In this document: positions 1 to 5,680 of the stretch, in pieces
How positions within the stretch are numbered: position 1 is the stretch's first letter
Layout of the letters: each line of letters opens with the position of its first letter
Assembly (NCBI GenBank): GCA_027043685.1
Contig: JALUFI010000355.1
Location: 1-6,814, forward strand
Source: Pyrodictiaceae archaeon
GTDB taxonomy: Archaea > Thermoproteota > Thermoprotei_A > Sulfolobales > Pyrodictiaceae
Length of the DNA stretch: 6,814 bases
Direction: 5' to 3'
Made by a program: the position numbers and the translations under genes
Notes under the pieces: generated by a model
Told to the model about the DNA's origin: nothing
The model's database searches: none
Seen by the model: only the letters and a program-made list of their open reading frames with translations

Positions 1-24
1 GAGGAGAAAGGGGAGGGGGAGGGG
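1..24 (-). terminator. Pyrimidine tract after livM, likely operon terminator
   Basis: Read on the minus strand, the 24 bases right after the livM TAG stop are all pyrimidines, with a TTT run, and the window ends before the tract does. It resembles the tract after livK and is probably the 3' end of the livGFHM transcript. There is no hairpin. Confidence 0.5.
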
Positions 25-1212
25 CTAGGGCTGCTCGAGGCTCGCCTTCTCTGCAGTCGCCTTCGCCTCCTCTGGTGCTCCATGCCTCTTCGCTATCTCG
101 CTTAGCTTCTGCCTTGGCAGCGGGTAGGTGGTCTTCTCGGGGAGCAGGCCCTCGGGCTTCACCATGAGCACCAGTATTATCGTGAAGCCCAGCACGAGGT
201 AGTCCAGCCACGCCGGGTCGAACGGCAGGTAGGGCGCTATTGCCTGCTTGTTGAAGGTTATCAGCTGCCTCAGGGAGCCGAGTATGAATGCGCCGACGGT
301 GACGCCGAGGTTGTTGCCCGCGCCGCCGAGTATCATCATGGCCCATGGCCAGAAGGTCCAGTTCACCCTGTCGTATGCCTTAGCCATCCACGCGGTGTTC
401 CACATCACGAACACTGCCCCGGTCAGCGCCGCTATGGCGGAGCCCATCATGAGGGTCTTCAGCCTAACCCTGGCCACGTCCTTGCCCAGCGCCTCAGCGG
501 CGACATCGTTCTCCCTCACGCTCTTCAGCAGCCTGCCCACCGGGGCCCTGACCACCAGCTCCAGGTAGAGGTAGACCAGCACAGCCAGCAGAGCCGTGAT
601 GGTTAGCACTGAGGCCTTGTGGGCGGCCCCCGGCCCCACTATGTGGGCGTAGATGTCGTCGAGCCACGCCAGCGTGTTGGGCACGGTAAGGCCCTGCGTG
701 CCTCCCACGAAGCCAGCGTTATACGAGATTATCAGCATGGCCTCGCCGGCAGCGAGCAGCGTTATTGCAAGGTAGTCCTCCTTCAGCCTCGCCGCCGGGT
801 AGGCCGCGAGCCACCCTGAGAGCGCGCCGAACGCAGCCGCGACCACGACCACCAGCAGGAACATCGCGAACGAGACGGCCGGGTGGCTCGCATAATACTT
901 CGTTATCACGCTCGCTATGAGGCTGTTGTAGTCACTAGCGTAGCTGGGCAGCGCGGTAACATTCGTCCCCGCTATCTGGGCTATCTCCGCCCGGTAGCTC
1001 TCCGGCAGCAAAGCCATGCCCAGGTAGCCGGGCAGAGTCGCGGCCACAATGGCGCCGATTATGACGGCCAGGTGCCTGCCGAAGTTCGGTATACCGGTGA
1101 GCCCGGCCTCGAGGTTGAGGCTTAGCGCGACAGCCGCGTAGAGCAGCATCCAGGTCCAAAGCTCCGGGGTGAAGAACACGCCCACAACGGGTAGGGAGGC
1201 TAGGTTGACCAC
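25..1212 (-). CDS. livM: Branched-chain amino acid type ABC transporter, permease subunit LivM
   Basis: This 395-residue polytopic membrane protein is the second channel subunit of a HAAT-family importer and should pair with LivH. Hydrophobic segments run through residues 20-60, 112-140, 145-165, 200-222, 255-272, 285-315 and 335-352. The family's cytoplasmic coupling (EAA-like) loop is recognisable at about 228-250 (LLKSVREND, then AAEALGKDV), and the LivM-type ending MVKPEGLLPEK lies at 350-360, followed by a charged tail of about 35 residues. The start is GTG at 1212-1210, chosen because the strong ribosome-binding site GGAGGGGTGA precedes it by a few bases in the 25-bp gap after livH. It is the last gene of the operon; its TAG stop is followed at once by a pyrimidine tract. 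An insertion of about 45 residues (68-112) with a sequon N84-V-T is unusual against typical bacterial LivM. The family call is secure; the substrate is unknown. Confidence 0.93.
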   Translation of the reverse strand: MVNLASLPVVGVFFTPELWTWMLLYAAVALSLNLEAGLTGIPNFGRHLAVIIGAIVAATLPGYLGMALLPESYRAEIAQIAGTNVTALPSYASDYNSLIASVITKYYASHPAVSFAMFLLVVVVAAAFGALSGWLAAYPAARLKEDYLAITLLAAGEAMLIISYNAGFVGGTQGLTVPNTLAWLDDIYAHIVGPGAAHKASVLTITALLAVLVYLYLELVVRAPVGRLLKSVRENDVAAEALGKDVARVRLKTLMMGSAIAALTGAVFVMWNTAWMAKAYDRVNWTFWPWAMMILGGAGNNLGVTVGAFILGSLRQLITFNKQAIAPYLPFDPAWLDYLVLGFTIILVLMVKPEGLLPEKTTYPLPRQKLSEIAKRHGAPEEAKATAEKASLEQP

Positions 1213-1237
1213 GGCTCACCACCCCTCCTTCCAGGCC
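1213..1237 (-). promoter_or_regulatory. Ribosome-binding site deciding the livM GTG start
   Basis: The gap between the livH TGA stop and the livM GTG contains, on the minus strand, AAGGAGGGGTGAGCC directly before GTG. This is close to the complement of the archaeal 16S 3' end (CACCUCC) and sits at normal spacing, so it fixes the livM start and supports coupled translation within the operon. Confidence 0.8.
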
Positions 1238-2260
1238 TCACCTCTCGGCTGAGGCTGCACGCTTCACCGCGGAGCGGCCCCCGAGGATCCTCTGCAGCAC
1301 CTTCCTCCAGTCCACGCCCATCACGCCCTCGGGGGCCAGGAGCAGGGTGACTATGATAAACAGGAGGGGCACGGCCCTCTTGTACGCGTCCAGGTTGACT
1401 CCGATCAGCTGGCCCAGCCAGTGGGTCAGCAGGGTCTCGCTGAGCCCCACAATGTAGCCACCTACCACCGCGCCAAGCAGGCTGTGGAGCCCGCCCACGA
1501 TGCTCGCCGCGAACACGGCCACGACCTCAGCGCTCCCAGTCATCGGGTTCATCCTCTCAGTGAACGCCATCATCGCGCCGCCGAGGCCCGCGAGCCCGCC
1601 CGCAAGTATCCAGGAGACCAGCTTCGTCAAGTCAACGTTGACGCCCAGCACCTCAGCCAGCTGCGGGTTCTCGATGCTGGCCCTCATCGCTATACCGAAC
1701 CTGGTCCGTGTGAGCAGGAGGTAGAGGGCCAGCAGCGCGCCCACCATGACGCCGAAGCTGAGCCAGACACGGAGGGTCAGGGGCCCAACCTTCTGCAGCA
1801 CGTAGCTCTTCAGCGACCAGTCCCTCGCGGTGCCCGTTATGGGGTTCATGCCGCGCAGTATGTCGGCATAGATGTTGAGGAGCCCTATCAGTATGAAGTC
1901 GACGCCAAGCGTGGATATCATGAGGCCGAGCATTGTGGAGCCGCGTCTCTCCAGGGGGCGGAGAACCAGCAGGTACTGCAGCGCACCCGCCAACGCGCCC
2001 CCGAGGAAGGCGAGAAGGAACCCGAGGCTCAGGGCCGCCCCCAGGTGGCTTGTCAACATTGCCAGGCTCTTGCCATAAATTATAGCCATTGCCGTGAACA
2101 TCATGTAGGCGCCAAGGGTCCCCAGGCTCCCGTGGGCGAAGTTAGGCACCTTCGTAGTCATGTAGGTCAACGTGAGCCCTACCGCGAGCATCACAATAGT
2201 ATTTGTGAACACGAGGGAGTCCTCGATATAGGGGAGCCAGAGGCTGAGGTCCAACGCCAT
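1238..2260 (-). CDS. livH: Branched-chain amino acid type ABC transporter, permease subunit LivH
   Basis: This polytopic protein of about 340 residues is the first channel subunit of the importer. Counting from the GTG at 2263, it has the LivH hallmark VPNFAHGSLGTLGAY at 39-53 and a membrane helix pair at 75-102. The cytoplasmic coupling loop at about 191-212 reads IAMRASIENP then QLAEVLGVNV, matching the family's A-x-NPELAxxLGI pattern. The glycine-rich AGGLAGLGGAM lies at 221-231 and the C-terminal LLLAPEGVMG at 307-316. The length is usual for the family, with a short basic tail. The start is uncertain: GTG (2263), ATG (2260) and TTG (2254) are in frame within ten bases, and the only Shine-Dalgarno-like string (GGGGTG) overlaps the GTG. 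It would fit TTG, while ATG would suit a leaderless transcript. I list ATG. The gene lies 60 bp after livF and 25 bp before livM. Confidence 0.92.
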   Translation of the reverse strand: MALDLSLWLPYIEDSLVFTNTIVMLAVGLTLTYMTTKVPNFAHGSLGTLGAYMMFTAMAIIYGKSLAMLTSHLGAALSLGFLLAFLGGALAGALQYLLVLRPLERRGSTMLGLMISTLGVDFILIGLLNIYADILRGMNPITGTARDWSLKSYVLQKVGPLTLRVWLSFGVMVGALLALYLLLTRTRFGIAMRASIENPQLAEVLGVNVDLTKLVSWILAGGLAGLGGAMMAFTERMNPMTGSAEVVAVFAASIVGGLHSLLGAVVGGYIVGLSETLLTHWLGQLIGVNLDAYKRAVPLLFIIVTLLLAPEGVMGVDWRKVLQRILGGRSAVKRAASAER

Positions 2261-2273
2261 CACCCCACACGGC

Positions 2274-2285
2274 TATACGCGTATA
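2274..2285. repeat. 12-bp perfect palindrome between livF and livH
   Basis: The sequence TATACGCGTATA is exactly self-complementary and lies in the only sizeable gap of the operon (2264-2323). Read on the minus strand, the overlapping TGTATACG is centred about 24 bases before the livH ATG. That is near the usual archaeal TATA-to-start distance, so it could be a weak internal promoter for a leaderless livHM transcript or a regulator site. A second small inverted pair, CATGG/CCATG with a 3-base spacer, abuts it at 2286-2298. The function is inferred only. Confidence 0.45.
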
Positions 2286-2323
2286 CATGGCCACCATGAA
2301 GCTGTGGAACAAGGCTCGGCGGC

Positions 2324-3058
2324 CTAGCTGCCGCCAGCCTCCTCCGCCACTAGGCCAAGGTACATCCTGCCGAGGTCCGGGTGCTCCAGCAGCTCCCTCG
2401 CAGAGCCCTCGAAGGCGACGCGGCCACCCACCAGCAGCACGCCCCTGTCGCCTATCTCCAGCGCCTTCTTCGCGTTCTGCTCCACGAGGAGAATCGTTAT
2501 CCCGTGCTCGTCGCGGAGCCTCTGGATTATGTCGAGTATCTCCAGTGCTATCTTTGGCGCAAGCGCTGCAGTAGGCTCGTCGAACATCATGAGCTTCGGC
2601 CTCCGGACAAGCGCTATAGCCATGGCGAGCATCTGGCGCTCGCCGCCGCTCATTGTGCCGGCCTTCTGGTTCATCCTCTCCTTGAGTATAGGGAACATGT
2701 CGAGGACCTCCCGGACGCGCTCCCTTACCTCGTCCTCGGGCATCCCGTAGCCAGCCATCTCGAGGTTCTCCCGCACAGTGAGCTTCGCGAACACGTTGTC
2801 CGTCTGGGGAACGTAGGCTATCCCGAGCTTCGCTATCCGGTGCGGAGGCATCCCAGCTATGTTCTTGCCGTCGAAGACTATCTTGCCGCTATACACGTTA
2901 GCTATGCCGAATATAGCCTTCAGCGTAGTGCTCTTCCCGGACCCGTTGGGGCCAACCACGACGGTTATCTGCTTGTCCGGTACATGGAAGGAGACGTCGA
3001 AGAGTATCTGGAGCTTCCCGTACCCCGCGTTCACCTTCTCCAACACGAGGCTCGCCAC
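2324..3058 (-). CDS. livF: Branched-chain amino acid type ABC transporter, ATP-binding subunit LivF
   Basis: This 244-residue cytoplasmic ATPase is of the LivF subfamily and has one complete ABC nucleotide-binding domain. It shows an A-loop aromatic (Y13 in AGYGK), Walker A GPNGSGKS at 36-43, the Q-loop glutamine Q85 in AYVPQTDNVF, the ABC signature MSGGERQML at 136-144 and Walker B LMMFDE at 156-161. The D-loop region is AALAPK and the switch motif is LVEQNAKKAL at 191-200. The glutamine of EQN in place of the usual histidine is characteristic of LivF and separates it from LivG. The start is GTG; it lies 6 bp after the livG stop, so translation is probably coupled. The preceding ribosome-binding site is weak (GGGGGCTGATGG). 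The domain is complete and of usual family length (about 235-245). With LivG it would form the ATPase heterodimer that drives LivHM. Confidence 0.94.
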   Translation of the reverse strand: MASLVLEKVNAGYGKLQILFDVSFHVPDKQITVVVGPNGSGKSTTLKAIFGIANVYSGKIVFDGKNIAGMPPHRIAKLGIAYVPQTDNVFAKLTVRENLEMAGYGMPEDEVRERVREVLDMFPILKERMNQKAGTMSGGERQMLAMAIALVRRPKLMMFDEPTAALAPKIALEILDIIQRLRDEHGITILLVEQNAKKALEIGDRGVLLVGGRVAFEGSARELLEHPDLGRMYLGLVAEEAGGS

Positions 3059-3064
3059 GGCCCA

Positions 3065-3817
3065 TCAGCCCCCGAGGTAGCTGTCTATCACGAGCGGGTT
3101 GGAGACAACCTCCTCAGGCCTACCCTCGGCTATGACCCTGCCACGGGCCATCGCGTACACGTAGTCAACGTACTGCATGGCTATGTCGAGGCGGTGCTCT
3201 ATTATGAAGAAGGTTATCCCCTGCTCCTCCTTAAGCTTGGTAATGAAGCGGAGAATCGTGTGGGCCAGGGTGGGGTTCACGCCGGCAATAGGCTCGTCCA
3301 TGAGGAGGAGCTTTGCGCCGCTCATGAGGGTCCGGGCTATCTCGAGAAGCTTCATCTGGCCACCGCTAAGCATCCCCGCCGGGTGGTCCCAGAGGTGGAT
3401 GAGGTTGACTAGGCGGAGTATCTCGAAAGCCTTCTCCACGAGCTCCTCCTCCGTGCGTATCCAGGAGTGCTTCCGTAGCGGGGCGGCGAAGGACTCGCCC
3501 GGGTGCCCCCGGGCGGCTAGGAGCACGTTCTCCAGCACGGTGAGCTTGGGGAAGGGCTGCGGGACCTGGAAGGTGCGGGCCAGGCCAAGGTGGTACAGCT
3601 TGTGGGGCGGCCACCCGGTGACGTCGCGGCCCTCGAATATGACCCTGCCGGCGTCGGGCTTGTAGAAGCCGCTTATCACGTTCAGCAGCGTCGTCTTCCC
3701 CGAGCCGTTGGGGCCTATCAGCAGGGTCAGCTTGGCCCTCCTAACCTTGATACTAACATTATCCACTGCGACGAGGCCGCCGAAGGTCTTCCGTACCCCC
3801 CGCGTCTCGAGGATCAC
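3065..3817 (-). CDS. livG: Branched-chain amino acid type ABC transporter, ATP-binding subunit LivG
   Basis: This cytoplasmic ABC ATPase is of the LivG subfamily and has 250 residues from the chosen start. Motifs in order are Walker A GPNGSGKT at 35-42, the Q-loop glutamine Q84 in RTFQVPQPF, signature LSGGQ at 150-154, Walker B LLLMDE at 170-175, D-loop PIAGVNP and switch histidine H208 in IIEHRLDIAM. The line RTFQ followed by FPKLTVLENV is typical of LivG. The reading frame stays open upstream with GTG at 3901, ATG at 3859 and TTG at 3841. I chose GTG at 3817 because the protein then begins right at strand beta-1 (VILETRGVRKTFGG), has the usual family length, and GGAG lies seven bases upstream. 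The upstream codons resemble no LivG extension. The TTG, preceded by GGTGGTG, is the main rival. It is the first gene of the operon, divergent from livK. Confidence 0.92.
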   Translation of the reverse strand: MILETRGVRKTFGGLVAVDNVSIKVRRAKLTLLIGPNGSGKTTLLNVISGFYKPDAGRVIFEGRDVTGWPPHKLYHLGLARTFQVPQPFPKLTVLENVLLAARGHPGESFAAPLRKHSWIRTEEELVEKAFEILRLVNLIHLWDHPAGMLSGGQMKLLEIARTLMSGAKLLLMDEPIAGVNPTLAHTILRFITKLKEEQGITFFIIEHRLDIAMQYVDYVYAMARGRVIAEGRPEEVVSNPLVIDSYLGG

Positions 3818-3820
3818 GTC

Positions 3821-3834
3821 CGGCTCCAGAGCCG
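3821..3834 (-). promoter_or_regulatory. Possible hairpin holding the livG ribosome-binding site
   Basis: On the minus strand CGGCT-CTGG-AGCCG forms a 5-bp stem with a 4-base loop. The GGAG used to justify the livG GTG start spans the loop and the 3' arm, so folding would partly hide it. The stem is short and its role is inferred. If livG really starts upstream, the hairpin lies inside the coding sequence and means little. Confidence 0.3.
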
Positions 3835-3911
3835 CGGGCAAACCGCGACACCACCCCATGCGTTCTCGCGGCGCGGCCACCGCTGCGTCTCGGAGAGGCA
3901 CCGCTTCATGG

Positions 3912-4001
3912 ACCCAGGCGTGGCCCCCGAGAGGGGCCGTCGTGCCCGAGAGGCTCTGGGTGCCCCGCGGCCAGGGCTGGGGCGCCTCCGCGGCCGCGGG
4001 G
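3912..4001. repeat. Cluster of GC-rich inverted repeats upstream of livG
   Basis: There are two adjacent structures. First, ACCCAG (3912-3917) pairs with CTGGGT (3956-3961) and encloses two hairpins with the same loop, CGAGA: GGCCCC/GGGGCC (3922-3938) and GCC/GGC (3944-3954). Second, CCCCGCGGCC (3963-3972) pairs perfectly with GGCCGCGGGG (3992-4001) across a 19-base loop. The second arm overlaps the 12-bp palindrome CCGCGGCCGCGG. This could be a structured leader of the livG transcript (minus strand), a small RNA on either strand, or a by-product of GC richness. No known RNA family is recognised. Confidence 0.5.
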
Positions 4002-4122
4002 GCTCATTGATGCGCGTTGCCGGGTGGGCGAGTAGGCTCCCCTTTTTCAGCATTGCCCACGAAAAACACTACGGAATACCGGTTAGTCATCGGGCTCCAC
4101 TTTGTCACGCGGAACTCTAAGA

Positions 4123-4130
4123 CTTAAAAG
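4123..4130 (+). promoter_or_regulatory. Likely archaeal TATA box of livK
   Basis: CTTAAAAG is the best TATA-like element in an otherwise GC-rich region. A start of transcription about 25 bases downstream (about 4150) would leave a leader of roughly 50 bases with a ribosome-binding site before the livK ATG. Because CTTTTAAG is read on the other strand, it could in principle also serve livG, with a long leader. The transcription start is not proven. Confidence 0.5.
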
Positions 4131-4185
4131 GGGCTACTAACGTGGGCGCCCGAAGCTCGGCTCAAAAGAAGTGTCCCGGATAAGT

Positions 4186-4191
4186 GGGGTG
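4186..4191 (+). promoter_or_regulatory. livK ribosome-binding site
   Basis: GGGGTG lies eight bases before the livK ATG and matches the GGTG core complementary to the archaeal 16S 3' end. It supports the ATG at 4200 as the start. Confidence 0.65.
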
Positions 4192-4199
4192 CGTGACCC

Positions 4200-5606
4200 A
4201 TGGCTAGCAAGGCGGCCATAGCTGGAGCGGTCATAGCAATAATAATCATAGCCGCCGCTGCAGCCTACGTGGCTAGCAGGGGCGGCGCCCCCGCCGCCAC
4301 AAGCCCCGCCGCGGCGACGGGAGCGGCCACCACCACGGCTGCGGCCACGAGCCCGGCGGCGACCAGCTCCGCCTCAGCCAGCCCGGCGGCGACGTCCTCC
4401 CCGTCCCCCACCAAGCCAGGCACCTTCGTGGCTAAGATTGAGGGCATCCAGGGCAACATCATACCCATCGGCGGCCTGCTCCCCCTGACCGGCGACCTGA
4501 GCAGCTACGGCATCAACAGCAAGGCCGCGCTCGAGCTTGCCCAGAAGGATATCAACGCCTTCCTGCAGAAGGCTGGACTCCCCTACAGGGTGAAGATCTA
4601 CATCGAGGACACCCAGACAAAGCCCACCGTGTGTCTGCAGAAGCTGCAGGCCCTGGCCGCCAAGGGCATCAAGGTCTTCGTAGGCCCAATGACCAGCGCC
4701 GAGGTCAAGCAGATAATGAACTATGCTAACGAGAACCACCTGGTGATAATAAGCCCGAGCAGCACTGCGCCGAGCCTAGCCATACCCAACGACTACATAT
4801 TCAGGTTCTGCCCCACCGACAACATACAGGGCCCAGTGATAGCTAAGATGGCCAAGTACTTCGGCAAGAAGGTCCTAATAATAATGTGGCGTGGCGACGC
4901 CTGGGGCGACGGCCTACACAACGCGGTCAAGAAGGCCGCCCAGAAGCTCGGCATAATCGTGATCGACGGCCCCAGGTATGACCCCAACGCTAAGGAGTTC
5001 AGCAACGAGGTCGCCGAGCTGGCCCAGAAGGTGCAGCAGGCGATCCAGAAGTACGGCGCCGACAAGGTTGCCGTGGACTTCATAGGCTTCAACGAGGTCG
5101 TGCAGGTGATGGATACTGCTAGCCAGTACCCGGTGCTGAGCAAGGTGATGTGGTTCGGCAGCGACGGCACCGCTCTGCTGAGCGAGCTGCTCAAGGACCC
5201 GACCGCCGCCGAGTTCGCCGCCAAGGTGCACTTCCTGAACCCGATATTCGCTGCCACCAAGAGCCAGAAGTACGACCGCATCGTGGCTGAGCTGAAGAAG
5301 ATGCTGGGCAGGACCCCCGACACCTACGCCCTGGCCAGCTACGACGCCGCCTGGGTGGCCGCCCTCAGCATACTCATAACCGGCAAGTACGACGGCACCG
5401 CGATAAAGAACATACTGCCCGACGTGGCGTACAACTACTTCGGCGCCACCGGCTGGATAGTGCTGAACAAGGCTGGTGACAGGGCGTTCGCGGACTACAA
5501 CATCTACGCGGTGGTGAAGGAGGGCGGCAAGTACGCCTGGAAGCTGGCCGGCGTCTACCACTACAGCAGCGACACCTTCACCTGGTACATAAACTTCGCC
5601 AAGTAA
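4200..5606 (+). CDS. livK: Membrane-anchored branched-chain amino acid type ABC transporter substrate-binding protein
   Basis: This 468-residue extracytoplasmic solute receptor would feed ligand to LivHM. Residues 1-25 are one hydrophobic segment with a single lysine (MASKAAIAGAVIAIIII). There is no lipobox cysteine. K4-A5-A6-I7 fits the pattern cleaved by archaeal class III (prepilin-type) signal peptidase, but an uncleaved anchor is equally possible. Residues 29-72 form an Ala/Ser/Thr/Pro stalk with SPAAT repeats, probably a glycosylated spacer. The type I periplasmic-binding fold follows from about 86, opening with the family hallmark IPIGGLLPLTGDLSSYG (88-104). Next come VFVGPMTSAE (159-168), IISPSSTAP (183-191, the ligand-facing Ser/Thr segment) and FRFCPTDNIQGP (201-212), and the C-terminal lobe contains DTYALASYDAAW (374-385). 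Only two cysteines exist, C145 and C204. The ligand cannot be fixed from sequence. It is divergent from livGFHM, from which its own promoter separates it. Confidence 0.93.
   Translation: MASKAAIAGAVIAIIIIAAAAAYVASRGGAPAATSPAAATGAATTTAAATSPAATSSASASPAATSSPSPTKPGTFVAKIEGIQGNIIPIGGLLPLTGDLSSYGINSKAALELAQKDINAFLQKAGLPYRVKIYIEDTQTKPTVCLQKLQALAAKGIKVFVGPMTSAEVKQIMNYANENHLVIISPSSTAPSLAIPNDYIFRFCPTDNIQGPVIAKMAKYFGKKVLIIMWRGDAWGDGLHNAVKKAAQKLGIIVIDGPRYDPNAKEFSNEVAELAQKVQQAIQKYGADKVAVDFIGFNEVVQVMDTASQYPVLSKVMWFGSDGTALLSELLKDPTAAEFAAKVHFLNPIFAATKSQKYDRIVAELKKMLGRTPDTYALASYDAAWVAALSILITGKYDGTAIKNILPDVAYNYFGATGWIVLNKAGDRAFADYNIYAVVKEGGKYAWKLAGVYHYSSDTFTWYINFAK
4350..4393 (+). repeat. Short in-frame duplication in the LivK stalk
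   Basis: The 14-base string AGCCCGGCGGCGAC occurs at 4350-4363 and again at 4380-4393, exactly 30 bases (ten codons) apart, encoding two SPAAT units. A related, diverged unit (SPAAAT) precedes them. This looks like slippage or duplication building the low-complexity stalk. Confidence 0.7.
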
Positions 5607-5680
5607 GGCTCCAGGGACAGGGAAGCCATGTAGGGCCCTAGCGGTTTTTCCCTCTCTCCCCTCCTCCTTCTCTCCCCTAC
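5607..5680 (+). terminator. Likely livK terminator: T5 plus long pyrimidine tract
   Basis: After the livK TAA comes the 10-bp palindrome TAGGGCCCTA (5631-5640), then GCGG and a 34-base uninterrupted pyrimidine run (5645-5678) that begins with TTTTT. T/C-rich stretches downstream of genes are the usual crenarchaeal termination signal. The tract ends inside the stop codon of the convergent epimerase gene. On that gene's strand it is purine-rich, so it should act for livK only. Confidence 0.6.

Larger units (their letters stand above)
3818..4199. other. Divergent livG/livK intergenic region
   Basis: This 382-bp stretch holds no gene I can support. The livG-proximal part (3818-4030) is very GC-rich and full of inverted repeats. 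The livK-proximal part (4041-4199) is less GC-rich and holds the livK promoter, an inverted pair TTTTTC (4043-4048)/GAAAAA (4061-4066) with a 12-base spacer, and the 8-bp palindrome GGGCGCCC at 4144-4151. Short open frames here have arginine/proline-rich shadow composition, no recognisable motif and no good ribosome-binding site. Confidence 0.7.

Noticed and set aside
1421..2299. Long open frame (292 codons) on the plus strand antisense to livH
   Set aside because: It lies fully opposite a conserved permease. Its composition is His/Glu/Gln-rich with no motif, as expected from the reverse complement of GC-rich hydrophobic codons.
2381..3412. Long open frame (343 codons) on the plus strand spanning livF and the end of livG
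   Set aside because: It is antisense to Walker and signature motifs of two ABC ATPases, has no recognisable domain, and its composition is odd. Long antisense frames are common in GC-rich genomes.
3818..3901. Longer livG starting at GTG 3901
   Set aside because: The extra 28 residues do not resemble LivG N-termini, no good ribosome-binding site precedes that GTG, and the start at 3817 gives the usual family length.
3818..4030. tRNA or known small RNA in the GC-rich gap
   Set aside because: I found no T-loop GTTCRAN, cloverleaf spacing, or paired C/D boxes. The stems present do not match any RNA family I recognise.
3814..4053. 79-codon minus-strand frame before livG, and overlapping plus-strand frames in the same gap
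   Set aside because: The composition is Arg/Pro-rich with no motif. The minus-strand frame runs through the livG start region out of frame, and nothing separates these frames from random GC-rich reading frames.
4914..5561. Open frame of 215 codons antisense to livK
   Set aside because: It is a shadow of the conserved binding-protein gene, with Val/His/Gly-rich low-quality sequence and no ribosome-binding site or family signal.
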